The notes under the pieces are model-generated. The model ran no database searches and was not told the origin of the DNA. It saw only the letters and a program-made list of their open reading frames with translations. Positions 23,028-34,515 of a DNA stretch of 64,000 nt are shown here, piece after piece (the stretch's first letter is position 1; each line of letters starts with the position of its first letter). This stretch comes from Aphelenchoides besseyi (lineage: Eukaryota > Nematoda > Chromadorea > Rhabditida > Aphelenchoididae): positions 9,610,001-9,674,000 of the forward strand of contig JAMPIQ010000001.1 of assembly GCA_024699855.1 (NCBI GenBank), in the 5' to 3' direction. The position numbers and the translations under genes are program-made.

Positions 23028-23405
23028 TCATTCACGGGCCGTTTGCACCTCCTGATTGTTTGACTTCTCCATCGCGGTCTTCACGTCCAACGATGTTTGG
23101 CTTTCAGACAACTGAGGAGTCGTCGAGATCACATCGTGCGATTTGACTTCAGTAACTTTGACGCGTTTTGGCTCACTGAAAAGAATCAACAGCTCTGTTT
23201 GATGTTTCGAAACTCACGATGTCCAATACCAGTAGATTCCGTAGCCGATTCCCACACAAATCAGCGCTGGAACGATGTTGCGACGATGAAAAATGTTCGA
23301 AAAGCGACCACTCGGTTGATCTTTCACGGCAATGATTGGAGGGGTAATAATTGGATCGGGAATCGCCGTCGCTTGAGAGTTGAAGAGATAGTACAGAAAG
23401 CTCAT
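23028..23405 (-). CDS. small single-pass protein
   Basis: Two exons (23218-23405, 23028-23175) sum to 336 nt, 111 aa. It starts MSFLYYLFNSQATAIPDP, has one hydrophobic stretch (NIVPALICVGIGYGIYWYW, about residues 44-62) followed by a charged tail of about 45 residues. The short basic loop before the helix (FHRRN) fits a membrane-anchored protein, possibly of an organelle, but no family is recognised. Convergent with the upstream plus-strand gene. Confidence 0.6.
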
Positions 23406-23690
23406 AGCTTGTTCGATTTCAACCACTTACTTGTGATGGTCGCTTTGACGAGTGAACGACCTTCGAAGTGACCACCCAATTTGGAAGATGCAAATTCAGT
23501 TTGCTATAAGTGATCTCTAGCAACTTTCAATCTGTTTAGACCATCCGATACTCTTTCGACAATAATCAAATTAAATAAGCGGTCCATGATCTTTATTCGC
23601 AACTTTTTACAAACAAAACGGAATTTAAAATTGAGTTAATCGTCTTTAAAACATAAAATTGAACACGGACAATAAATGAAAATGAAAACA

Positions 23691-26167
23691 TTAAAACGGA
23701 CCAATGCGTCCGGGAGTACGAGAACGTGGAGTGAATCCTTTGGGCGGTGTGCGAGTGATGGGCCCCAAAACCGATTGATCAACTCGATTGCCGGACTTTT
23801 CATCGGCACGAAAATCGATGTATTGGCGATGAGTTCGTGGAGTGGCGACGCCGAGTGCTGTTGGAGCCGTCGACATTGTACGCTTCTTCAAATGATCAGA
23901 CCAGAATTCACAAGGCATTTCCAGAAGTGCTTGAACGGCAGTGATTTTTCGTTGATTGTCCGCCACCGCTTGTTGTTTCGTTAAGACGGGATTTGTGAGG
24001 AGTGTTGGTGCAAAGATTCCGGCCAAATTCTTAATCGGCATTCTGTTTTGCGAGGCGCAAGAAGCGACACGTTGCAAGTGTTCGAGCAAATAAGCCAAAG
24101 TATCTTGGTTCGGATACGGAAGTTCGTAGAAGATCTCTTGCAGTGTTTGATGTCGTTGTTCAATGTCTGCAATTTCAGCATTGTTAACAAACTCGCTGTA
24201 AGATGAGCGAGGAATCAACGAGTCCTGAAAACATCATATTTTCTCTTGGTTAAACAAAGGTCCTACTTCTAATTTCGACAGAAACAGTTTAACACAACTA
24301 CAAATCACTTCGGTTGGTTCGCTCGTTAAATCCGGAATGAATTTGTTGTCCATGAAGTCCTTGTAAACACGAAGAACGGATTCGGACGCGCTGAAACGAT
24401 CATGTCTAAAATGGTCAAGAGTTTCGAAACAGACCCTGGAATACGATAAAGACCTTCGGTTTCAAGTCGATTTTGTTCCAACGCATAAATGCATCGGATA
24501 AGTAGAACGGGAATGCACGGCGACGAATTCGGAACCAAATCTTTCAGTTTCGATTTGCCTTTTTTATTCAACGGTCCTGACGGAAACACACCAAATGGAA
24601 TGCATGGCATTTGGGCCAAAAGTTTGCAGCGATCGTGGAAGATCACTTGACAATCTAAATACCTAGTCAAAATGAGTTAACATTGCATGACTGACCTGCG
24701 CATAAAACAGCCTTTTTCTCGACGGATGAAAGACTCAAGTAGCAATAACCGCATGTCCTTGGAAATTTTTGTCAATCACTGTTCTAATTGGTCGAACTTA
24801 CGTTTGCATGATGGCTGTCAACAATCGGTTCTTTTTGTAAGGCTCAAATCGGTGCGTACAATCTTCGATTGGACGTCCACGTGTCCACGAATTACCGATT
24901 CCTGTTGGTGTTCTCGGAGTTCGTCGGCTAATGTATTCAAAACAAATAAAGGCAAAAAGTTAATGAGCTTACAGATCACTTGTGCTTATTCCCGCAAGCA
25001 AGTGAGGAGACGGACCAATCAACTGTCGACGTGCACTGTTCGGCTGAAAAAGACATTTAAATTACTGTAATTTCAACATTTTTACCTTATCGTCCAGCAC
25101 TCGAGATGCCGAAACGGAACGCTTTTTGCTTCGGCGAACTTCAACGCTCGCACGTGTTGGCGTCAAACCCTTCGGATCCATGATGATTTTCGTTACAGTT
25201 GTGATTTCTCCTTCCGGCATCTGTTTCAGATCCCGAGAACGCTTGGCTGATGGAGCACGAATACGAGGATCTTCGTTCTGAAACTCCGGAAATAACGTAC
25301 AACAAACAGTTGAGATGTTACCTCTTGTTCCTCGTCGATTGCATCGTATCGCGAAGTTCGGGTACGTTTAGTGTGACTGATTCGTTGATGTCGACTTTCC
25401 GGTTCTTGACTATGTGAACGTCGATAAGTACGATTGTACCTAAAGTTTAGAATTTAATTAGAATAGACAAAAAAAATACCGCAAATGAACTTCCTCTTCG
25501 GTGTTCAATGAAGAAGTGTCGTCAATGTACTCCATTGGTTCTTCTTGTCGTTGTGCAGTGCGACGAGTTTGTCGGATCTCTTGAATCGGTGGCATCGGAC
25601 GACTCATACGCGTCAATTTCATCACCGCATCGTAATCTGGAGTATTCTTCAATGTTTTCTATAACCAAAAACCGTTTAGCAAGAAGCTTTTGAATTGAAC
25701 TCCACCTCAATAAGCGGACGAATCGACTCCAATTTCTGTTTCAATTCTTCGACTTGTTCATCCAAGAACTTTTGTCGGTTTACGTGACCCAAAACCTCTT
25801 CTTGCAACTTCAGGATCTTGGCGTCTTTCTCTTTTATTTGACCTTCAAAGTTCCTAAACCACGAGTATGAAGACAAAAAAAGACCATTTTACTCACGTTC
25901 GTCCACGTTCCATTCGTTCGATTTGTTCTTCGGCAGCAATTCGAAGATTCCTTTCGGTTTTCCATTGAACGCGTGTCGCAATCAACAGATCGATTAGCTT
26001 CAAGACTTCTGAAACAAATTTGATTTTCAAATCAACTGAGTGGACTCACGTTCGTCGTACGGTTGCACTGAGACTTCATTTTGTTTCTTCTGTCGATGGA
26101 ACGCCTCCAAAAGACGTGCAGAGTCATCAGTGAGCTTCTGCGTCCGACCGTTGGTTCGTGAATTCAT
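23691..26167 (-). CDS. cyk-4: centralspindlin Rho GTPase-activating protein (CYK-4/MgcRacGAP/RACGAP1)
   Basis: The domain order is the MgcRacGAP one. An N-terminal coiled coil (LRIAAEEQIERMERGR, GQIKEKDAKILKLQEEVLGH, EQVEELKQKLESIRP) comes first, then a basic linker (SRRYDAIDEEQ-like, KRTRTS). Next is a C1 zinc domain (HRFEPYKKNRLL, TCGYCYLSL, DCQVIFHDRCK), followed by the RhoGAP domain with the arginine finger in ETEGLYRIPGS and the helix FIPDLTSEPTEVI...NRMPIKNLAGIFAPTLL. The C-terminus is Thr/Pro/Arg-rich and ends RTPGRIGPF. With the kinesin-6 ZEN-4/MKLP1 it forms centralspindlin and controls RhoA at the cytokinetic furrow. The gene has many short introns; ATG at 26167 and TAA at 23691. 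The first exon is 26050-26167. Confidence 0.93.
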
Positions 26168-26472
26168 TGTGACTGTCACTAAAACGACTATTTCTGGGCT
26201 ATGAACTGCCCGTAAAGCGAAGGACAAGCCGCTTTGGACGCTGACCGTTAAACGACGCGCCACCGTGGGGTTTCGATCGGCGGTCGAGAAATCGCTGTGG
26301 GAGTTGGTCGTCGGGTTGTCAGAGCGGGACACCTTAGTCAAGTTTTTTGCAATTACCACCCAGTATTTACTGCTGTCGGGGATTGCGCTTATGCAAATTC
26401 TTTGACTGATTACTAGTTTTTATTTTCAACTATTTGCCATTTCTACTCTTCGTCTGGAATTGCTCGGCAACT

Positions 26473-26961
26473 ATGAGTTTTTGGGGAGATCAAACAAGTG
26501 ATTGAAAATCATAAGGTTCAATTAGTTTCTTTTAGCTGTGATTGCGATCATCGTAGTGATGTCAATCTGTGGCTTTCTTTATTCAATTGCATTGGGACTT
26601 ATTTTCTGGACTTTGAACACACAATTAAAATCGAATAGGAAACAAAGGGAATCACTGGACTATTCGTGCAAACGAGTTCAAGTCCAATTGGTAAATGGAG
26701 ATTCCGAGACCAACGAGCTGAGAACAGAAATCGAGAAGTTGACAGCGGAACTGAAGGAGCTTGTCGTAAGTTCTAATTTCCATTCAATACTTAATTCTCT
26801 ATTAGGATGAGTTTGCTATGCAATTGAACGAAAAGTATGCGGAAAGTCAGGAATTAAACGTAGAAATGGATCGACTGTTGGAATCTTTGGAGCCTTCAAA
26901 TTTCAACGATTCGAAACAAACACTTAAATCTGTTCATTCCCCTTGTGTTATCTCTGAGTAA
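26473..26961 (+). CDS. membrane-anchored coiled-coil protein
   Basis: Three exons (26473-26497, 26536-26765, 26806-26961) sum to 411 nt, 136 aa. The start MSFWGDQTT leads directly into a hydrophobic helix (VIAIIVVMSICGFLYSIALGLIF), followed by about 95 residues rich in Glu, Leu, Lys and Gln with heptad spacing (NELRTEIEKLTAELKELV), so a cytosolic or luminal coiled coil is likely. No known family. The next plus-strand gene starts only 178 bp downstream. Confidence 0.6.
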
Positions 26962-27139
26962 ACTTGTTTGAAAGTCAAAAGATTTTTTAAGAGAAAGAAA
27001 CGTTTTTCGGATTCGTGTTGAAAGTGAATGGTCCGATGGTTATCAAAAGACTAAAAACAAAATGGCGTTTATCGTCCGTCAGCTAATGGATTCTATCCGA
27101 GCAATCGACTAAACGCCGCCAATCGGACGGTTTTTGATC

Positions 27140-27890
27140 ATGACTGTCGGAAAGACTCACATTTATCGGCTCGAAACTGACGAGGTACCGGAAGACAAAC
27201 ATTGTGTTTGGATCAAGAAGCTATTAGTGATCATTCTTCTTCTCGTTCTTCTAAGCTTCCTTGCTTTTTGTTTTGTGCATAGATGGCACGAAAACAGTGA
27301 GTTCTCTTGTTAACTTTTAACGCTTTGTTTCCCAGAGATTGTTGTCAAAATCGAGAAGTTAAACGGAACTTATTTCGCCTTGAAAATCAGCGACCGGAAG
27401 ACTGTGGCCGAAGTGATGGAGATTGTCAAACAAAAAGAAGGCACAAAGTCCATTCGTTTGTATTTTAACGGTTAGTTTCAGAACATGAAGGTAATCTGCT
27501 AACCTTTCAGATAAACTTCTCGACCCCAATCGTACTCTCAAGTCCTACCGTTTGCACGATATTCAGTTGAGAACCGAAGATGAAATTCGAATCAAAATTA
27601 TTATCCATCGTCGCGGGTATCAAAACGGAGGTTTATATTTTGGTGGCAGATTGACAACGCGAATTGCTCAATTGAAATCAGCAATCGAAAAGAAGTTTAA
27701 TCGAACGGCGACTTTGTTTATCAATGAACTTGAATTGGAAGAAATGGATAAAACCTTCAAAGACTACGCAGTGATCGAGGGCTCGCGAGTGGACGCAGTT
27801 TTGGAGCAATCAGAACGATTATCTCCTTTACATAAACCCATGGATTCGAAATATTACCTGGCTAGTTCCAACGGTTCAGCTTATGAATAA
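27140..27890 (+). CDS. membrane protein with two tandem ubiquitin-like domains
   Basis: Three exons (27140-27296, 27336-27470, 27511-27890) sum to 672 nt, 223 aa. A polar N-terminus is followed by one transmembrane helix (LLVIILLLVLLSFLAFCFVH, about residues 28-47). Then come two beta-grasp-like segments. The first (about 53-128) has KTVAEVMEIVKQKEGTKSIRLYFN, KLLDPNRTLKSYRL and EDEIRIKIIIH, matching the ubiquitin strand order including the turn before the last strand. The second (about 135-205) has TRIAQLKSAIEKKF, TLFINELELEE and FKDYAVIEGSRVDAVLE. No C-terminal diglycine is present, so conjugation is not expected. The arrangement is unfamiliar to me. Operon-like spacing to the previous gene. 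Confidence 0.65.
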
Positions 27891-28264
27891 ATTTCTTTTA
27901 TATCGAAAGTTAATAGTCGCCTACAGGTTGAAAAAACTGTCAAAAAGGTGTGCCAAGTAAACGCATTGGCTAGTTGTTTAGATAACAACGAATGTTTTTA
28001 ACAACCTGCGACGACGAATACACTACTGTCATTTGGTTGAATGATGAAAAGTAATAAGGAAACTATTAATCAGGGTTGTGACAGATAAGTCTCAATTATA
28101 ATAAGAGTGTGTAACAAGAGTTTGCTAATTTCCGCATCAAACAGCAGTGAGATGCCATCTTAGTCAAGAAAGGTTCCCGGTAATTAGTTGGCTTGTGATT
28201 GATCACTAGGCAAATATAAGCTTCCGCTGTTTTCCTCTTCCTTGGTTGTGTTGTTGACGATCAA
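27891..28264. other. short intergenic region
   Basis: About 370 bp with no visible gene. The sequence GATAACAACGAATG is within it, and no hairpin or repeat stands out. Confidence 0.4.
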
Positions 28265-29305
28265 ATGCAGTGGCGCTTTATTTTCTTTCTTCTAATCAAC
28301 TCAACTTACTCGCTTGTTTATGAGTTTAATGCGTATGGACGTTCCATGTAAGTTGGATTCTTTATGTACGAGGTGAATTGGAAATCAGATTTTACGAAGA
28401 CCTTGAAACTCGCTGTGAACATGTGACCTACAACTTCAATCCAATCGTCCACAGTGTTTACACGTCGTTGGATGAGGTTCAAAACGCGACGCAAGACACA
28501 AACTTAAAGCTAATCTCCTCAAGAAGTAAGCTTATTATTCTGTACTCCGAAGTCTAGAACTGACTGGGGGAAGTATAGAGACAAACACAAAACAACTTTT
28601 CATCATGAGACTTTGTTCGAAAGTGCTGTTGATAAGCAAGCAGAATTCATGCTCAGAATCAACGACACATTGACTTTTGTTAGCAACGTGAGCTGTACTG
28701 TTTCTGCTAATCACGATACTACTGGTTTCTCACATCGAAGAGTAAGAACGAATAGCCAGCTATTCAATCAACAACTTTAGAATGGTTACTGGCTTTCGGA
28801 AGGTTAGCACGTTACTTTGTGCAGTCGCAAAAACATTGTCGCTACTCACAGTTACAACTTGAAAAAGAATTGTAAGCTCTTTGAACTCAACAGTGAACCC
28901 AATACCCTATGAATATCGTATACTTACAACGGCCAAGATAAGAACACGTCGAAATGTTTAGACTTTTTGAACAGATTGGTGTCTGGACTCACAATCGGAG
29001 TTTGAAATCGACCACACAAGCACTGTAAGATCAACGCAGATCAGCTTGTGTCCTTAAACTTTTAGTCATTTGATGTCGAGTTCAATCAAAGAAAACAAAT
29101 CGAATTCCAGAGCAGCAAGACGTGTAGTGGTACTGAAAGATTGTGTCCAGTTTTGCCTGTCCTTAGTGTTGTTACGAACATTGCGCTCATTTGCGCATTC
29201 AACAGAAACAAACTTGTTTGTCAACGAATAACAGGATTGCTCCTGTCCATTTCGCTTGGAATCAGCTCCAATTCACGTATCGACTTTCAGTTTAAGAGCA
29301 TTTAA
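28265..29305 (+). CDS. putative secreted or membrane protein, exon structure uncertain
   Basis: The frame opens with a signal-like leader (MQWRFIFFLLINSTYS) at 28265. Several exons with clear splice sites follow: one containing FYEDLETRCEHVTYNFNPIVHS, another with HHETLFESAVDKQAEFMLRIN and FVSNVSCTVSANHD. A downstream exon around 29060-29210 contains KTCSGTERLCPVLPVLSVVTN followed by hydrophobic residues (IALICAFN). The middle section (about 28780-28990) could not be resolved into one frame. Many Asn-X-Ser/Thr sites and paired Cys fit an extracellular protein. I do not recognise the family. Confidence 0.4.
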
Positions 29306-29612
29306 CTGAACAAACACGTCGGGTGTTTAGAACGATGGTCGATGATTCTGCCCAATTGAGCAAAGTAATCGCTCGGTACTCTACTTCCATTCGATCTCCC
29401 TACTAAACTCACCAAAGCTGTCTTTAAGAGCTTTACAATAACAAGAAGAACCTCGCGTGTACCGGTCGACGTCCAATCGTCAAATACCATCTTATTCCTC
29501 GAGTAATGTGATTTGAATAAAAGATGACTAAAGTTTATTCAATTGAACGATTGACCAAAATCAAAGAAATTGCCGTTTATATACGCTACCAGAAAAAAAC
29601 ACAAAAAAGAGG

Positions 29613-30718
29613 TTACAGGCCGTAGACATCACGTCGCCATCTCTCTCGAATGAGTTGTATTGCATAACGACGTCGCTTTTCGGCTGCCTTGTCCATGTTG
29701 ATGGCCTTGTTGTCGAAGGTCCTCCACTTCTTGCACAAGGGACCGGCCATTCGTCCTTCTTGCACTCCAATCAAACAGATGTTTCCCTGCGAGTCACGAC
29801 CATAAATCGGTCGTTCGCCGAGACCGTGACTGTACGGCCGACCGAGTCGAGTTCGGGACGATCGTCGAAGTTCCGGATGCTGGTCGCGGATCTCGTCGGC
29901 GCCAATCACTAAAACTGATTGTCGATGTCAACTTTCGTGAAGAACTCACAGATTTTCGGCTTCACCGCCCTCAGATACTTCTCCGCTTTCTTTGCTGGTT
30001 TGCGGAGAACGATGTGTTTTGGAGCTGGAGATGCCACATCAGAATCGTAGTCCGAAACTCCGGCGACAAACGATTGGCCGAACGTTTCTTTATGAATCGT
30101 CTCGTCCAAGTCAATAGACAGAATCGAATTCTCATTGAAATGCGAATCGTTCGGAACACAACGAGCCACCTCAGCAGCCGGTGGCGATCGAATAGTTTTT
30201 TCTTCCTAGAAACGAAAAGATACTCGTAACAACCTTTTGATTCCAACCTCATTTGTTTCCTCTTCCATCTCATCTGCCACAGGAACTTCGGAGACTCGCA
30301 TTTGAGTTCGATACAACGAGTTGTCGGTCACTTCGAAATGAGTCTTCTGAGCGACCGGAGATGTCGGTTGTTGTTGAGTTTCAGCGACTGTTTGGCTAAC
30401 AGCAGAAACTCCCGAATCGCTCTCCCCGGAAGCACTCGACTCTCGAATGCGTGTTCGCCGAAGAGAGTTGTCCGTGACTTCGAAACGCGTTCGGTTGACT
30501 GATTGGACATCCGATGGTCGTGGATTCGTATCAGCAAATGCATCAGATCCACGCACTCGAGTTCGCCACAGAGAACAGTCGGTCAAAGCCAAGTTGGTCT
30601 CCAGAGTTTTCTCGTCGGCGTCTTCGACAAACTGGGTTGAATTCACTTTTGTTCGCCACAGAGAACAGTCGCTGAGGTCGAGACGCGTGTTTTCGTCAAC
30701 GGTGCGATTTGACTCCAT
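29613..30718 (-). CDS. candidate CENP-C-like kinetochore protein with four repeats
   Basis: Three exons (30248-30718, 29950-30205, 29613-29914) sum to 1029 nt, 342 aa. The first 160 residues contain four copies of a motif D-x-S-L-x-R-T-x-x-R: SDCSLWRTKV, TDCSLWRTRV, TDNSLRRTRI and TDNSLYRTQM, spaced about 34-40 residues. The last exon has RRSSRTRLGRPYSHGLGERP then IY, which aligns with the CENP-C motif (in other animals RR.KRTR...YW..ER.DY), the element that docks CENP-A nucleosomes. The C-terminal 60 residues are basic and helical (AAEKRRRYAIQLIRERWRRD); the cupin dimerisation domain usual for CENP-C is not evident. The conserved aromatic pair is not clearly kept. Identification is an inference from the motif. 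Confidence 0.45.
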
Positions 30719-33700
30719 CGAGAACGGAAATCTGGCCGTGAAGTTAACTGATGGCTTAAAACAAATTGACAATCGAAGCGGCTTGGAAAACGCAAAGCAA
30801 CGGCAAATCGAAGAGAAACTGCGCGCGCAGATTTCCGTTTGGAACTCAAACCGAACGGCCGCCGTTTGACCACTTGAGGTCAAGTTTTCGAGGTCTTCAG
30901 CTTCTTCTCAACGCACATGTACTACCATTGTTCATTTGTTCATTAGGACACGTGAGAATAGTAAACGGTAAATTGAAACGGTTTGACCAGTATGTTTGTT
31001 ATCTGAACTGAAGAAGAAAGGTTGTTTTCCTAACTTCCGAAGAGCTTTTTCAATAGATAGGTTGTTTATAATCCCTGTATATTGAAAATAGCTGTACCTT
31101 CAACCGACCATCTTACAAATACAGCCATTGAAACCTCTTCAACGTGTATCGCGTAATTTAGATGTTTCCTGTAACAAAGCTTCCTGTTTTCACGAATACG
31201 TCTAATTGTATTCTGGATGAACTTTTCCCTCGATCATGTTGTCGATTATAATTCCAAAATAAAGTTGTTGAACTTGTGACTAATCAAATCGCTATCGAAG
31301 AAAAGATGTTAACGAGTTGGTGTTAAACAGGAGCGTCCGATTCACACGCATCGCAGTCGCATAAGCTAAAAGTACTCTCTTGTTTACCTGAAGGTCACTG
31401 CGAGAACAACCGGTTGTTAATTAACGCTGAATGTCCGTTGGAGTGCTCATCGTAATTGCTCGCAAAATCCGGAAATTATTGCGCACTAACTCACGAGCCG
31501 CTTCGAATTCTGGCCGAATTGTTTCGTTTGTTTTTGTGCAGAAGACCTCAAGCTCCGAATTAGTGTTCTTAGCAGCTCGAAGATCCCAGGCTAACTGGCG
31601 AGCGGGTTGATTGGAGTTCTGTCAACTGCATTCAATGGGCTGTGGGACGTCTGCGAGAGCGCGCCAAGGAACTTTCCTGTCATCAACAAACGGACGGCGG
31701 CGCTCAACATTCTGTTTATTTCTAGGCGCAATTTTGTTGCCCGACAGGAAACTTCGTGCAGTTGTGGTCATTTTGGCCACGAGGCGCACGCAGACTTCGG
31801 CGCTCTTCTTTCCGTACGTCCATTTTACTGCTTCGCGTTTTTATCAACGCGAACGCTTTCACGAACCTCGTCTTCCGGTCCTTCATGAGCTTCTTCGGCG
31901 GTCATTTTTTTGGATTAATTGAATTGACGGCGTCGAAAGTTCCGATCGACAAACGTTTTTGAATTTCAACGCGCGAAGACTCTTGAACTCCTTTCCCAGG
32001 ACGTTTGGTCCCAATTTGGTTGAAGTGATTTTTGCGTCGCCAAAAAAAAGACCAAAATTGAAAACTTTCTGAGAAACAAAAGTAATTTCGAGCGAAACCG
32101 TCGTTCCACGTGCTTGTAAACCTCACAATTACCGCCGTCGACGCACGCACGCTTTCTGTTTCCAGAAACTTTTCGATCGCGAACTTCTTGGGCGGCCAAC
32201 GGCGATTTTCTTCGAGTTTGTTCAGCTTCCTTTCGTGACGTTTGAACGTCCATGACTCCCTCTCGCCGGTTGATTAATCGCGTCGGTGAAAAACAGGGGA
32301 ACGAATGTCTTTGAGTCAGCGGCCACGAGCTAAACGTTTTTATATTTTTTCGAAAATGTTTTTTGACGCAAAAAAAATCCGATTTTCCCGTCCGCTTTCT
32401 GATTCATTGACACGGCGAGATCCAACGGAATTCGCGAAACAAACGTTCAGTTGGAACGTTGCCTCTTTCTCCGTTAAGTTGAAAATTAAACAACAACATT
32501 CCCGTGATTTGGCCAGAAATGGAAACGATCTTTCCCGCTTCGTGTCCGGAATTCTGCGTAGTTATGCGACTCGTCAGTTGTCAGTTCGAGTCGCAGATCG
32601 CATTTAATAAGAAGCCATCAGTCCAATCGGCTCGTTGATTTTCGACGTCCGGTTTGCGTTCTTTTGTTTTTGCCGTCGTGCGCAAATTTGTAGCAAAAAG
32701 ACGTTTCGACGACCTCAAAAATCTCTCCGAAGTGTCCGAGAACCGCGGATTTTGTTTCACAATGTGGCAGCGAGTGGTCAATTCGAAAGGCCGCAAAAAA
32801 GCGGTTGGCCATTTCGCTTCGTTGCGTCTGTTGTATCTCTTGACATTACCCGTGGATTGTTTTTTCCGCTTAATTTTGGCCGCGAAGTCCACGTTTAGGC
32901 TGCGGTTTGATTTGTTCCCGAAAAGTTTTGAGTTCGATCGAAGCGATCGAGAGCCGTCCGACCACTCGGTTTCAAACGATCGAATTTATGATCGGAAGAA
33001 ATCACAAGCGAGAACAATTTGCGCAAATTTACGTCACAAATTTTTATTGAGACCTTCTTTTTTGCGCCGACGGTTTAAACCGATCGCTCGCGGATCGAAC
33101 CTCGACCAGAAGCGTGGCAAAATTTCGAGTTGACCACAGAGGAGATTAGTGCGCGAGAACTTTGAGGGTCGTGTAGCAAATTGCTTTTTTTCCCCCGTCC
33201 ACTGGCCGCACACTTCCGCGGCATATTCCCGTCGTTCAACTCCAACGCGAAGCAATTTGTTTCGATCGCTCTCGACGTTTTTGTCAATTCCATTCGAGAC
33301 CGAACGGACGACGTTTCGCCAGGAAATTGCCGTCGATCGCTGTTGCCGTTCGCTTTTTCGTGATTTTCGTTAAAATTTACGCGTTTTTTCAGCAACTCGA
33401 GAGCGAAACGTCGATGAGCGACGGCCCAAACTGAAAAGCGAAACCGAAATGACGACTGTGGAGGGATGGACGTGGACGTGTTTGTGGGTGAGTTCCGTTT
33501 TTTATCAGTCGCCGTGCCTTGAACTCCAAACGTCGATTACTCACTCAAAAAATGAAAGCAAATTTGTCTTCAAACTCTCTAGTTTCTTTACGGCAACTCG
33601 ATCAAGTAAGTTAATTGAAATTTCGGTAAAAATTGTTTTGATTAAAAAACTGCGCGGAACCTGATCGAATTTTTCTCCAATTTTAGTCGGAACTTTTTAC

Positions 33701-34515
33701 TGGAAGCGAGAATATTAAAAGTTTTTGCCGCCGTTGACTTGCAGATCAAAAGAAGAAGACGCCGATTCTTCCGTTCCGCCCGACGCGGATCGTGTGCGGA
33801 CGCCAACGTTTTGTTTTTACGCGCATTTCCACAGGCGTTCCACTCGAATCGCCGCCGATCTTACGCAAATTCGAGTCACTTGTGAGCTTCTGGTCGATAG
33901 GCAGAGCGCGCTGGTCGCTATGCGTCGGCCGTTTGTCCTCAGGTTTTTATGGTCACTTTCGCTCGGCTCTTGCGAGCGCCCCGAGCAAACAACCCGAAAG
34001 GTTTCGTCTCTGACCGGTCGGCTGATTTGCATTTTTTATCACACAAATCGACAAGTTTTTCGCACAACGTTTCGTCTGTTTTGTTATTGAGGTCGACGCA
34101 AATCCTCCTGCGCGCTGGTCGCCGCCGGTGACCACAACGACGCACATTCGCTCTCTAAACCGTCAAATTTTCTCGAAAGGTTCGCAACAAAACCGCGTTT
34201 TGGGGACACCGATTTTTGTGCTTATCGTTCTTTTTCTCGCGCAGACCCAAGAAAAAGTCGTGAGGTTAAAACCGCGTTAACCTTTTCGAGAATTGGCGTT
34301 TTTTAATCTCAAACCAAAATCGCCGCACGCATTCGCTCCAACACACAAATCCACTAATCCACACGTCTTTTTGGGTCACTAAAATATTTTTGTTTGCTCG
34401 CGGTTTCACGTTTCTTTTACTTTTGATTTGCTTGTAAATTCGAGCTGACCGCCTATTCGAGTACTCACTCACCAAGCGCGCACTTCAGCGCCCCAATCAC
34501 TTTTGATTCTTCGTG
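30719..34515. other. 3.8 kb gene-poor region with TTTT/CGCG-rich sequence
   Basis: Long open frames occur on both strands, but they are rich in Phe, Arg and Ser and show no domain, splice structure or codon bias like the neighbouring genes. From about 31.6 kb onward, oligo-T runs and CG steps are frequent. It is probably a large upstream regulatory or intronic region of the TOCA gene (5' UTR exons could lie here). I see no transposon ends. Confidence 0.4.
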
